NCBI GenBank assembly: GCA_001643675.2
Contig: LSRY02000051.1
Location: 374,501-438,500 of the forward strand
From: Monocercomonoides exilis
Taxonomy: Eukaryota; Preaxostyla; Oxymonadida; Polymastigidae
Length of the DNA stretch: 64,000 nucleotides
Direction: 5' to 3'
A program made the position numbers and the translations under genes. A model generated the notes under the pieces. That model was not told the origin of the DNA. It did no database searches and worked only from the letters and a program-made list of their open reading frames with translations. This document shows positions 33,576 to 44,616 of this stretch, piece by piece (the first letter of the stretch is position 1; each line of letters opens with the position of its first letter).

Positions 33576-36304
33576 ATGGCAGACAGATCTCGAAAGCCAT
33601 CGCAAGCCCCACCAATTGCGCGTGTGCCGCAAGTTGTTGGGGGACGGTACAAGCTGGAAAAGAAAATCGGGTGCGGGTCGTTCGGTGTGGAGAACAGGTG
33701 TTAGATTTTGGCGAATTTTAACTGTTTTTGTGGTGCAGGGGACATCTACAAGGGAGTCGTTCCGGGGACGGACGAGGAATATGCAGTGAAGCTGGAGGCG
33801 TGTCTTTTCTGGGATTCACTTTTTTTCGCTTTGAACCAGGGACTTTTTTTCATTTGATTTTTGTTGGATGGATTTGTGGTGTGGTGACGATGGTGGGGCT
33901 TGTGTGTATGCGTGCTATTGCTGTTGGTGGGTGGTGGTGCGGAGCAGCCGGCGAACGCGAAGATGCCGCAGCTGATGTATGAGTGCAAGCTTTACAAGCA
34001 CCTGAACGGAGGGCCAGGGATTCCGAATGTGTGGGGAAAGCACTTTTTTCTTTTCCTTTTTCTATTTTTAATTTGCTGTCCATTCTATTTTTTTTTCACT
34101 TTGGAATTGTTTATTGTTTTTTCATTCTCTTTCTCTCTTTTGGCGGTGCAGATCAAGTGGTTTGGGGCAGAAGGGAACTACAACGTGATGGTGATGGACC
34201 TGCTGGGGAAGTCGCTGGAGGACCTGGTGGCAGCGCAGCCGCACCAGCGGTTCAGCCTGAAGACGACGATCATGCTGGCAGACCAGATGATCTGCCGGCT
34301 GGAGTTTCTGCATTCGCGAGACTATGTTTGTGAGTTTATTTATTTATTTATCTTTTTTTTTATTTGTTTGACTGATTGACTGGTGGTGCAGATCCATCGG
34401 GACATCAAGCCAGACAACTTCCTGATGGGGCGGGGGAAGAAGAAGAACATTGTGTACATCATCGATCTTGGGCTTGCGAAGCGGTATCGCGACTCGTCGA
34501 CGCACCAGCACATTCCGTACAGGGAGGACAAAGGGCTGACCGGGACTGTGCGATATGCATCGATTGTGTGCTTTATTATTGTTATTGTTATTGTTATAAT
34601 TATTTTGTATTTTCTTTTTCTTTTCTCTTTTCTTTTTGTGATTTGGGGACTGGGTGGGCAGAACTCGCACCACGGGATAGAGCAGTCGCGGCGGGACGAT
34701 CTGGAGTCGATAGGGTACATCCTGATCTACTTCCTGAACGGGTCGCTGCCGTGGCAGGGGCTGAAGATCGAGAACCGGAACAACAAGTTCCGGGCGATCT
34801 GCGACATGAAGATGAGCATCCCGGTGGAGACGCTGTGCAAAGACTGCCCGAAGGAGTTTGAGCTGTACATGCGGTATGTGAAGGACCTGCACTTTGATGC
34901 GAAGCCGGACTACTTCTATCTGCGGCGGCTGTTCCGGTCGCTGTTTCTGAAGAGCGGGTACACGCTGGACTTCCAATACGACTGGAGTGTGGAGGAGCCG
35001 GTGGGATCATCATCCTCATCCTCCTCCTCATCCTCCTCTTCTGGCGGAGGAGGAGCAGCAGGAGGAGCAGGGGGAGCAAGGGGAGGGGAGAGGCGGAAGG
35101 AGGAGGAGCGGGAGGCGAACGAGAGGCACGGGGTGGTTCTGTCGACAGATCGGATGGATCGGAGTGGAGGGATTGGAGGGCCAGTGACAGGAGGAGCAGT
35201 GGGAGGAGGAGGAGCGCCTGTGGGGTCAGTGCCATCAGGGGGGATGGGGATGGGGATGGGTGTGTCGTCGACGATGGCGACAGCAGGGACAGCAACGCCT
35301 CCGTCGACGTCGACGCCAGCAACAGCACACCCGTCGACAGCATCGCCTGGGCCATCGCCTTTGGGGTCAGGGCGAGAGAGCGGGGGAGGAGCAGGAGCAG
35401 GAGTCACAGGAGGAGGAGGAGAGACAGGAGCGCCATCGCCATCAGAGGGAGCACCAGCGACGATGCGGAGCACGAGCCAGCAGCAGACGCCGCAGTTCCA
35501 GGCGCAGATGCAGGCGCAGATAAAGGCGCAGCAGCAGGCAGCAGCAGCAGCAGCACAGGCTCAGGCGCAGGCACAGGCGCAGGCAGCAGCTGCACAGTCG
35601 ATGGGCGGGCGGAGCAGCCGGGGCGGTTATGGGCCGCAGATGGCACCGGGGATTGTGATGGGGCCGAGCGGGCAGCCGATGATGGTGGCGCCGGGGACAG
35701 CCGGGGCGACGCCGATGACGCAGGCGCAGTATCTGCAGTACCAGCAGTACCAGCAGCAGCTGGCAGCGATGGGGGGCATGCGAGGAGCGCCATCTGGGTC
35801 AGGTGCAGGTGCAGGAGCAGGAGCAGGAGCAGGAGGCGGGGCAGGAGCAGGGGGTGTGGGAGGGAGTGCACACCGGAGCGGAGGAGAAGGAGGGTATGCA
35901 GGGTATGGGAGTGGGCCGCACTCTGTGTCGCAGTCTGCAGGGATTGGGGCAGGGGCAGGGGGTGGGGGAGGAGGAGGAGGCGGCGGGTATTATGGAACAT
36001 CGAGTGGGAGTGGGCTGCCGCGGTCGAGCACAAGCACAGGAGGGGTGGGGATGGGGCGGTCAGGTGTGAGTGTGAGCCGGATGGGAGGGGGATGAGTTCA
36101 GGCACGGGGAGTGGGCGGATGGGCGGAGGGAGTGGAGGAGGAGGAGGAGGGATGGGAGGAGGAGGAGGAGGAGGAGGAGGAGGGATGTCATCGAGCGGGT
36201 ATCGGAGCAGCAGTGGGATGCCATCGTCGATGAGCGGGAGCAGGGGGGGATATGTTTCGAGCTCGCAGCGTCTGGGGCCATCTCCTTCATCGGGAAGGAG
36301 ATAA
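33576..36304 (+). CDS. Casein kinase 1 (6 exons) with long Gly/Gln/Ala tail and apparent frameshift
   Basis: Exons 33576-33684, 33739-33797, 33948-34028, 34152-34325, 34392-34565 and 34662-36095 splice in frame to 676 codons. Kinase motifs: GCGSFGDIYKG (glycine loop), YAVKLEPANAK (catalytic Lys), [22 protein letters not shown] (CK1-type DLG), [25 protein letters not shown] (CK1 signature) and GSLPWQGLK. This is a Ser/Thr kinase of the delta/epsilon type. Intron 2 (33798-33947) has a GC 5' site (GCGTGT), required to give KLEPANAK. The tail is Ser, Gly, Gln and Ala rich. It stops at TGA 36093-36095 after RMGGG, but the +1 frame continues [13 protein letters not shown] to [12 protein letters not shown] and TAA 36302-36304. 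One extra G in the run at 36087-36091 would join them. The gene is strikingly GC-rich while its introns are T-rich. Confidence 0.92.
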
Positions 36305-36780
36305 AAGGCTGATGAAAATGGAGGGATGAGGGGAGGAAAGGAGGAGAAGAGGGAGAAGAGTGAGGAAAGGAGAAAGAGGAGGGAAAGGGAAGGAGAAAGA
36401 AATGAAGAGAAATGGATTGAAAAGGAGAAGAGTTGATGAATAAAGGAGAGAAAATGAAAGAGAAATGGAGAAAGAAGAAGAAGAGGAAATGGTTGAAGGA
36501 GGAGGGGAAGAAGAGAAGAAGAGAAGAAGAGAAGAGAATGAAAGAAGATGAGGAATAAAAAAAGAAGAGAGGAGGAAAAGAAGGAAAAGAGGGAAAAAGA
36601 GAAGAGGAAAGGATTTGATGAAACACTTCACAAAGATGAAAATAGAGAAGAGAAGAAGAAGAAATTTGGAGAAGGAGAAGGAGGAGAGGAGGAGAGAAAA
36701 AAGAAGGAAAAAAGAAGGAGAAGAGAAGGAGAAGAGAAGGAGAAGAGAAGGAGAAGAGAAGGAGAAGAGAAAAAAGAAAT
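36305..36780 (+). repeat. ~470-bp polypurine (GA-rich) tract
   Basis: Downstream of CK1 the + strand is almost wholly A and G, with GGAGAAGAGAA-type units repeated near 36715-36770. It may be part of the CK1 3' UTR or spacer. The long antisense frame here is only the Ser/Phe/Leu shadow of this bias. Such a tract could adopt triplex DNA. Confidence 0.7.
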
Positions 36781-37884
36781 GGATTTGAATGGAGCAGAGT
36801 GTATATATATAAATGTGTGTGGGAGCATTTTTGCGAAGCTGTGCGATCAAGTGGCCGATGATAAATACGAATGGCCAGCCTTCAAAGGACAGGGTCTGCT
36901 GAGCTGGATCGACCGCCGAATGCGCATGGATCGAAGGGAGTCCAAGAAATGCTTTGTTCGAGTTCTTTTGTGAAGAGACGCAGGAAAAGGGAGGAAAGGA
37001 GGAAAAGGGGAGAGAATGAGAGAGTGGGAGTGAAGAGGATGAAGAAGGAAAAGGGCAGAACAAAGATTGTCTGGATGGCTTTGGTGCATGTGGATTGGGA
37101 GGAGTGTCGATGAAATGGACGGGTGGAGCCTGTTGCTGGAGGCAGGATTGCGTATGGATTTGGAGCACTTTGGGAGCCAGGACAGCTTTGCTGATGAGGC
37201 GCTTGTGATTTGAAGGCAGAAAGACAGCACACATTTATTTGAATGGTTTTCTGTTGTTTTTATTTTTTGATTTTGTTTGATTTTGATTTGACTTGAACCC
37301 CCTTTGTCAGTTTTTGTCAGTTTTTGTCAGTTTTTGTTTGTTTTTGTTTTGAATGTTGAACCATTTCATTGCACCAACAAAGCGAAGCGAATGAGTTTTG
37401 GGGGGTTGTGTGTGGGTGGAGGGAGCATGGAGGAAGGAAAGTGGATTGTGAAAGGGAAGGGTTAAAAAGTGGCACCATCTGGCATCTCCAAAAGAATAGA
37501 AAGAGAAAAAAAAATCAAAATGGAAATTGAACATGAATGGCTGAATGATTGCCCAACAGTCGGATTGGAGAGGAACAGCCACCAGTCTCCGCACAGAATG
37601 TGGCTGAGTGTTCATCGCTCTCGTTGCCTGCCAGAACATGCTCATTCGCACACATCCCATTCACTGCTTCACCTTTCTTTCTCTCCTCATCAAGCGGGCA
37701 TTGCTCCAGTTCTCGAAACATTTTTTGCCTTCAGGAAAAAAAAAATACAATAATCTATTGGAAAAAGAAAATGTTTAATGAGAAAAACTCTGAATAAATA
37801 GAATGTGTGCAAACAAACATTTCTTGCTATTTTTTGTTGGCTACAAGTTTGTATTAAGCCATAACCAGCTTCATAAAAAAAAAA
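36781..37884. other. Mixed region, possible small coding remnants
   Basis: A + frame at 36780-36973 continuing from the purine tract (ending SWIDRRMRMDRRESKKCFVRVLL) and another at 37469-37753 look partly protein-like. Neither has a domain or conserved start. Three tandem GTCAGTTTTT units lie at about 37307-37336. No gene can be called with confidence. Confidence 0.3.
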
Positions 37885-38199
37885 GTGTCAGAGTTATTAA
37901 ACAGGCCTGAGAAAAAGAACTTCACAATGGAGATATCTTTTTCGTCAGTTTTTATTTTTCTTTCTTTCATTGTTTTGACAGGAAAAATAACCAAGACAGT
38001 CAAAAACATTCTCGAGTGGAAAATTGTTTGTTTTTTGATTTTTATTTTTAATTTTTTAATTTTTTTATTTAGATTAACGAGGATGAATATGAATGAAGAA
38101 TTAAATAATTATGGGCATATTTGTGTTTTGGCAATTGTTTGTTTTTTGACTTATATTTTGCAATTCTTTGCAAAAGACTCGAAGAGCTGAATACACATT
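37885..38199. other. AT-rich spacer with a weak hydrophobic frame
   Basis: A + frame (37885-38190) encodes two hydrophobic stretches. It lacks an ATG at its beginning and contains near-duplicate T-rich blocks (ATTGTTTGTTTTTTGA twice). Coding status is doubtful. Confidence 0.3.
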
Positions 38200-40665
38200 A
38201 TGAATTTACTTGCATTTTTCTTGCTTTGGAAATTATGTTCAGCTTTTAATCCATCCACTAACATTATTGAAAATCTGCAACCAGGGCTTTACAAGCTTGA
38301 TATTACAAAAGAACGCACACTTAAAGTTGAAACAATGGAATTGAACATCACCACTGATAGGCATTATTGCGAATTTTCGGACGAAACAATGGATGTTGAA
38401 ATTGATAATGACGAAATGTTTTCCAAAGCTGACTACCCTTGTACCGAAGATAAAATTTCTGCAACTATTACAGCTTTATATTTATTACAGTATAACATGG
38501 GTTCAGATTTTAAAGGCACACGCTTTAGAAAATTATCATATTTTCATCTTATGGCGTGCGGAAAAGTTATGATCACAGATTTTGATAACAAAACTGTTCT
38601 AGAACATCATAAATGCGAAGATGAAACGACTAATCATATTCTTCCTGCGTTATTTGATCCATCTTTCTTGGATGTCACAACCGATTCTTGTATTCCTTTT
38701 GATTTAACTGTTCCGAAGGAATGTCCCAGAAATTGCACTGCAGAAGGGCAAAGCTGGAACATCCAACAATCATTTAAAACGCGTACCTATTCTGTTGGAT
38801 TCGGAAGTCAGATTACAATCGGGCAATTAAAAAGACTCATTTGCAGAATTGGGCCAGTTGCAGTTAAGATAAATGTTGGAACAAATATTCCTCTTGCAGA
38901 AGAATCATCATTTGAGAAAGCTATTTATAACGGAAGAAAAACTCCCTACGAGAAGAGTGTAGATATCTGGATAGCAATTTATGGTTCAAAGAAAATTGCA
39001 AATGAGTTAACAGGAGAAGAAGAAGAATATTTAATTGCAAAAAATATACACGGAGATGATCTGCCTGATTCAGACCCAGACAATGAAAATGAGCAATCAT
39101 ATTTTTTTATTTCTGTTGCGGATGATCAAGTTTGGGGTAGGAGAAAATCAGAAGAATTACGTAACATTAACAAAGGAAGCAACAGCCAAGGTGATCCTGA
39201 TTATCGATTTGATGTGTATTTTATGTATTTGCCTTCTATTTGGGATGATGAGATAAGAGGAATATATCAGCAGGAGATTGATGAAGAAGGATATGTACAT
39301 TACACTTCACTCACACAAGAAGAAATGGACAAGAATTTTTTCCCTCTGAAAATTTCAAACAAAGCGTATGCAAAGGAATCGTCAACTCATAGTTCTCTTA
39401 CATCTTCATTCTCTTCTCCTTCTTCTATTGATTCTGCTTTTGAATCCACAACTTCATTAAACAGATTGCATCAACGCAACATCTTTTCTTCTCGGCCAAA
39501 GCCTCTTCTTTGGAATCGTCAAGGAGCTTCTGCATTTCCAGTGAACTATTCTGTGATATCAGAATATGAGCTCTTCTTCCACCCACATTTCCGTCTGTTC
39601 ACAACACTTGATTCTTCCTGCGACAAAGTGTCCACGTCCCAATTGAGATCAGCTGCCGATGCGATATCCTTCTCACTCTTTGCGCATTTCAGAGCCAACC
39701 AATCAATTTCTCTTCATTATTCTCTTTCTTGTCTGCCAGAGTTGTTCAACAAAAGAGGAGAAAGCAGAGAGCCCTCCTCGTCGTGCAAGGGCATTGGGCT
39801 CACAGCTCTTTCGTCTGTAGTGAAGCACGGCTTTGTTGGGATTGATTGCCTCGATAGCTCTCTTCGAATTGTCGAGAAATGCCCAATTCGCTGCACATCA
39901 GACACAGCCGCCAGAATAAGCAATTTAGGAACACATGATAAGAATTCGTGTTTGAGCGAAAAAGATGCATCGAATAACTCAGGCATCTGCTCAAGCATAT
40001 CAGATGCTTTTGAGGCAAATGCCGTTAACAGCTCTTTGGTTGTGCAAAATGGAGATCAATTGGCATTTGTGAAAGTGGTGGATGTATCTGCAGAGGAGCT
40101 GAAGGGATATATTATGAAACATGGACCATGCGTTATCACATTCACCGTTGAACAAAACGAAATCGACTCTTTTGTCGCAGGATGGAATGACGAAATGTCT
40201 GTTCTCGGAGAGAATGATAAAACAGCAGAAAATGCAAATGCATTCACTCCAAACTCAAAGGACGCAAACGAAAAGATCACCCGCTCTGTCACTGTGCTTG
40301 GATGGGGCGTATCGCCTCCGAATTCAAAGCACTCAAGTGAAATTGAGTATTGGCTTGTTAAAGATCAAGATAAGCTGAAGCATTCTTCTGATAGCGCAGT
40401 CGATTATTACGCAGATTCCAGCACTGCAAATATTTCTGAACATTTTGAAGCAACTTCAAACTCTGTTCCTCGTGCAATCAGAGACACATATCGCGTTGCA
40501 ATTTCGTCCAAACTTTCAACGAAAGATCACTTGACTGCTCTTTTCTTCCCTGCAACTGTTGAGACTCGTGGAGACGTTGGAGGATCATTTCACGTGAATA
40601 TTCCATATAAGATCAGCATCGTTTTAGGTTTAATTCTTTTGCTGTTTTCTTCTTCGCTTCTTTAG
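38200..40665 (+). CDS. Membrane-anchored tandem cathepsin-B-like pseudoprotease
   Basis: Single exon, 821 residues. Signal peptide MNLLAFFLLWKLCSA at the N terminus; C-terminal hydrophobic anchor ISIVLGLILLLFSSSLL. Between them are two papain-fold-like halves. The second keeps the pattern of cathepsin B: a Cys followed by AADAIS and an SLHYSLSCL block, KHGPCVITFTVEQNEIDSFVAGW (like the occluding NGPV..F.VY.DF region) and SVTVLGWGV...EYWLVKDQD. The first half has TEDKISATITALYLLQY, HLMACG and RIGPVAVKINV. At the positions expected for the catalytic Cys, His (GGHA before the LGWG) and Asn (NSW after YWLV) I see other residues (TRS, DQD), so both halves are probably inactive. It is likely a surface or lysosomal membrane protein. 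Alignment is by eye; a catalytic Cys elsewhere cannot be excluded. Confidence 0.7.
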   Translation: MNLLAFFLLWKLCSAFNPSTNIIENLQPGLYKLDITKERTLKVETMELNITTDRHYCEFSDETMDVEIDNDEMFSKADYPCTEDKISATITALYLLQYNMGSDFKGTRFRKLSYFHLMACGKVMITDFDNKTVLEHHKCEDETTNHILPALFDPSFLDVTTDSCIPFDLTVPKECPRNCTAEGQSWNIQQSFKTRTYSVGFGSQITIGQLKRLICRIGPVAVKINVGTNIPLAEESSFEKAIYNGRKTPYEKSVDIWIAIYGSKKIANELTGEEEEYLIAKNIHGDDLPDSDPDNENEQSYFFISVADDQVWGRRKSEELRNINKGSNSQGDPDYRFDVYFMYLPSIWDDEIRGIYQQEIDEEGYVHYTSLTQEEMDKNFFPLKISNKAYAKESSTHSSLTSSFSSPSSIDSAFESTTSLNRLHQRNIFSSRPKPLLWNRQGASAFPVNYSVISEYELFFHPHFRLFTTLDSSCDKVSTSQLRSAADAISFSLFAHFRANQSISLHYSLSCLPELFNKRGESREPSSSCKGIGLTALSSVVKHGFVGIDCLDSSLRIVEKCPIRCTSDTAARISNLGTHDKNSCLSEKDASNNSGICSSISDAFEANAVNSSLVVQNGDQLAFVKVVDVSAEELKGYIMKHGPCVITFTVEQNEIDSFVAGWNDEMSVLGENDKTAENANAFTPNSKDANEKITRSVTVLGWGVSPPNSKHSSEIEYWLVKDQDKLKHSSDSAVDYYADSSTANISEHFEATSNSVPRAIRDTYRVAISSKLSTKDHLTALFFPATVETRGDVGGSFHVNIPYKISIVLGLILLLFSSSLL

Positions 40666-41744
40666 AAAAGATTTTCATTATTTATCTCAAACTGTTTATG
40701 GTTAAGCTTCTCCAATTTCTTGAATTGGTATTAATATAAAGTTCATTATATTTCTTCTTTGAATAGTTGAAATTAAATGGCGCATTTAAATGAGCTGGAT
40801 AAGATTGACGTTTTGTAATGAACATTTTAGTGCGTTGAATAGAATTGTTTTCTTTGCTTTTTTCAATTTCAAGATTATTTTTTGATTTTTTAGATATATT
40901 ATAAGCATAGAGTTTTTTATCTGAAAAAGATAAATTGGATTTCTTCTTGTGAAATAATTTTGACTTTTGCATTTGTTTGTGAGCTTGAAGCAATAAAAGA
41001 AAAAGTCACAGATTAACTTATTTATTGTGCTGAAACTCTTTGCTCTTTTGATTGAATATTTTTTCCAGAAATTCTTGTATTTGTCTCAATGCAGAAAAGC
41101 CGAAGTGAAAAACAATAAAGTTTTATTGGATTATAAAAGATAAATGCTTCTATTTTAAAAATAACTTTCAAATGAATAACTGTTTGCAAAGAAAAAATTA
41201 AACGACGTTATTGTTTGTTTTTTATTTTTTTGGTTTTAAAACTTTTCACTTTTCTTTCTCAATTACCGATATTCTTAATTATTGGAATTCGTTATTTGTC
41301 TGCATCGTCTTTCTTTTCAGAAACAAAAAAAATTGACATTTTATTCGGATATGCTCGCTTTGCAAAAAATATGAGATATTCGCACATATGCTTTTGAATC
41401 TCTTTTTTTCAATATTTCTGAATATATTTTTAAATCTCGGTAAATCTTGGAAAAAATAAGGCAAAAGAAAAAACTTAAAAATTAAAAAATTTAAAATAAA
41501 ATAAATATAAATATAAATATATAAAAATAAAAGAACATAACTTTTGAGTTACAAAATGAAATAAACTCATGTTCTCAAACATTTACATTTTCATAATTCA
41601 AATTACAGATAATCCATAAAAAATTATTTGACTAATAAAATAAAATATCCCCTAAAATTTGTTGAACAGCATTACAAAAAAGAAAAAAGTCGGAAAGAAA
41701 AAAGAAATATTTCTAAGTTTTGAAATATTGCACATCTCATTTCT
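40666..41744. other. AT-rich intergenic DNA
   Basis: No convincing coding frame. Short frames at 40682-40993 (-) and 41215-41397 (+) are Lys/Asn/Phe-rich by base composition. ATAAATATAAAT runs near 41500. Confidence 0.5.
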
Positions 41745-43186
41745 TCAAACAATCACGAAACAATCAGTCAATTCAAATGAAAAGTCAGTAGAAAAATATG
41801 CTCTTTCTAAAATAGAAATTGTTTTATAAAAGCTTGTGATTAAATCCTCAAATCCATTTTCTTCCATTTTTTCATAAAGCACCATGTTTATTTCCTTTCT
41901 TTTCGCTTCATTGTCTTCAAAATCAAAATTATTTTTCAATCTTTTTCGAATTGTCGAAAGCAATTCAAAGTAATTGCGTTTCATAATGTCTACCAAAGTT
42001 GACCGCTGAAGTTCATCTGAAATTAGATTTGCAACTCCTGCCTTTAATAATGCATCAGCTCCAACAGCTCCACGCTCCGCAGATTTCTGAAGTATCGAAA
42101 GACAAGATTCAGTTATTACTCTTTCATATTCTCTAGATGCTCTGCATAACTCAATAATGCAACGATCCAACCCAACATTCTTCATCTCCAGAAATTTGTA
42201 TAAAAGAAAGCAAGACTCCAATGTTCGGAGCCATCTCTTCAAAGTGAACACTTCTTTCTTTTCTTTTTCGCCTTTCTTCTTTTCTTCTCTCTTCCAATCA
42301 ATAAGAATTCTCAGTTCCTCCAACTCTCTTGTAACCTCTTCCACAAAATGAAGATCATCCTCAACAACTTTTTTCAAACATTGATTGAAGGATAATTGGT
42401 TTGTCAAAAACTCCCAAACAGACTGATACGCGAGCCGTGTGAGATTGTGATGTTCCTGATGATATTTGATGATTTCTGTTACATCACTGAGATACAGTTC
42501 TCTTTCCATGACCTATGCAAAAAATAAGCAAATAAAATTACAATAAGAAAGGTTAAATTATTCAATAAATGGAAAAACAAATAAATCATACATAATATGG
42601 CACTGCATTGCTCAATGCCAGCAACGCTATTTCCACTTCCTTCTGAGCCTTCTCGCTTTCCTCTTTCTTCAACGCAACTTTCAAAAGACAAGGCACACAC
42701 GCTTTGAGCATTTTATTTGAAGTTGAATTAAATAATAATAGGTTGCATTCGCAAAGATCTATCAGAAGCTTCATGTTTTTCCTTTCTTTCTTCTTCTCTT
42801 CTTCAGCAATCATATTTTCAAATTTGCATTTCAGCAATGCACAACAAAAATTATTTATTCGGATATTTTTCTCAAATAAGCAACATCCAAGATTCTTCAA
42901 CAACAAAATCGAATTTTCAAAAGATAATTTCTTTTTGAAGATCATGCAGTGTATTTTACTGAAAAATTCTTTTTCAACAATAAATTCAAGCATTTCTTTA
43001 TTCATATCTTCGATCATTTCAACCATTTCTTCAATTTTCTGCTTCTGTTCATCTTCATCACAATCTTCCAGCTCAGAAAATAATTCTTCAAAAAAAAAAA
43101 AGAAAGAAAGAAATCCAATCAAAAAGAATTCAAATCAACAATGAATGCACACTGTTGAATCTTTCAGTGACGCTTATTGCCTGCAT
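41745..43186 (-). CDS. Unknown family, 431-residue helical protein (3 exons)
   Basis: Exons 43186-43153, 43085-42592 and 42512-41745 (minus strand) splice in frame to 431 residues. Introns 43086-43152 (GTGTGC...TTGAAG, T-rich) and 42513-42591 (GTATGA...CATAG). The first exon gives MQAISVTERFN, joined to KLFSELEDCDEDEQ. Later landmarks are KLLIDLCECNLLLF, CLLKVALKKEESEKAQKEVEIALLALSNAVPYY, MERELYLSDVTEIIKYHQEHHNL and LAYQSVWEFL. The protein is all-helical in appearance, acidic/Lys-rich, with no signal or membrane segment. I recall many paralogues of this layout in oxymonad genomes, with no known function; that is recollection, not a search. A decayed relative lies at 20.9-21.7 kb. Confidence 0.8.
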
Positions 43187-43254
43187 TTTTATAAGAATAT
43201 TTTGTCAAAAAACAAAAAATAACATTCACATTGAAGTTGAATATGTTTGGATAG

Positions 43255-44280
43255 AAGGCATAGATGAAAAATAAAAAACTCATAAAGATCATAGAAAAAT
43301 ATGCATTCAAACCGTTCCATCAAGCGTTGACATTTTCTACTTGTAATTTAAAAGAAAAAGAATGCTTTATCTTTTCTGTTTGTTGTTATGGTTGCAATGA
43401 TCGTTTAATTTCTTTAAACTGGAATATTCATGCACTGATTGAAAGTTCAATGAGTGAACATCACCTGTAGAACTATAAATTTTATTTCCTGTTTTGAAAG
43501 TTCACAATGGTGGAGATGCAATATTTTTGGAATTCTATCTTTTGAATTATTGAGATCCGTTGTCCAAGGGGAATGCAACAATTTCATCAATAACACAAAA
43601 ATATGTAATGAATGTAATTTATATTGTTCTATTGATTGTGAAGATGTTTCCATCTGTATCCTTTCCAAAGTTCAGGAATATGAGTTGTTGTTGAAATGGC
43701 CAATCTCCGCTTTGTGGAGCATAAAGATGTGAATGGAGCTGATTGTTTTATTGCAATTAGGAAATAAAGGAAGTTACGGAAGATATATGATTTTTATTTG
43801 GAGAAAGAAATGAAAACAAATTCAACTGATGTTTTGTTGAATGAAGATAACCAGAAGGAATTCTGTGAAGGACAAAATCTGCACAAAATTATATAGAATT
43901 TTGGAGCATGAGGCAAAGGAGAAGCTTTTTTGGCAAGGAAAGTGGCTGGCAATATCGAGGGAAAGATATTTCTTGCGAACAAAAACTTAGAAAACAATGC
44001 AAAGCAATGAGAGTGGAGATCAGGGACATCAATGGGAGTGAAACAGCTGTTGTTGCCGTTGGAAAGATGCATGTGTGTTTTGTGAAATATGCGCTGAGAA
44101 ACAAGACTTTCCAAAAATTCGTACTAAAAGGAAAAAGAATAATTTGTGGCAAAAGCATCAGTCTCGGCCTATGTTCTTGCAAGAATGGCAAGATAAGTGA
44201 AGTATCCTGCAGCTATTTCCCTTCTATAACCTTCACTGAGCTGCTCCAAGAGCGAGCCAAAAGCTTGGCGTTTCGTTTCC
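43255..44280 (+). pseudogene. Decayed coding remnants, unidentified
   Basis: Several short protein-like frames succeed each other: FESSQWWRCNIFGILSF... at 43.48-43.73 kb, then DVNGADCFIAIRK in another frame, then RRSFFGKESGWQYRGKD...VAVGKMHVCFVKYALRN at 43.9-44.3 kb. Each is cut by stops. They look like pieces of one or two former genes upstream of the disrupted gene at 44.3-47.3 kb. No family was recognised. Confidence 0.4.
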
Positions 44281-44541
44281 ATGGGCAGTATTCAGCAATT
44301 TGAGTTGGGAATTATCTTCTGCCCGTCTCCATCAACGGTATTTCGACTTCTGCTGGCAAAGTTCTGTATGTTTTGAGGCTCTGTTCGGCTGCTAATATAG
44401 GGTTGGGCTGTTTTGCTACAGTTGTTGCGGGAGATGGCAACAATGCGACTTTGTTTTATCTGCTAACAACTGCAACAGGTGGATCAGCCTTTATCTTCAT
44501 CTTCATCGACTTCCTCTTCTTCCTCTTCTTTCTTATCATCC

Positions 44542-44616
<75 letters not shown>

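Noticed and set aside
34566-34661. Extra hydrophobic segment in casein kinase 1 (unspliced reading)
   Set aside because: It is the T-rich intron between exons 5 and 6; removing it restores the conserved [12 protein letters not shown] junction.
34600-35355. Antisense ORF over the casein kinase 1 C-terminal exon
   Set aside because: The sense strand encodes a clear kinase; the antisense frame is a GC-bias artefact.
36287-37234. 315-residue minus-strand ORF
   Set aside because: Most of it is the pyrimidine shadow of the polypurine tract, giving Ser/Phe/Leu runs with no domain.
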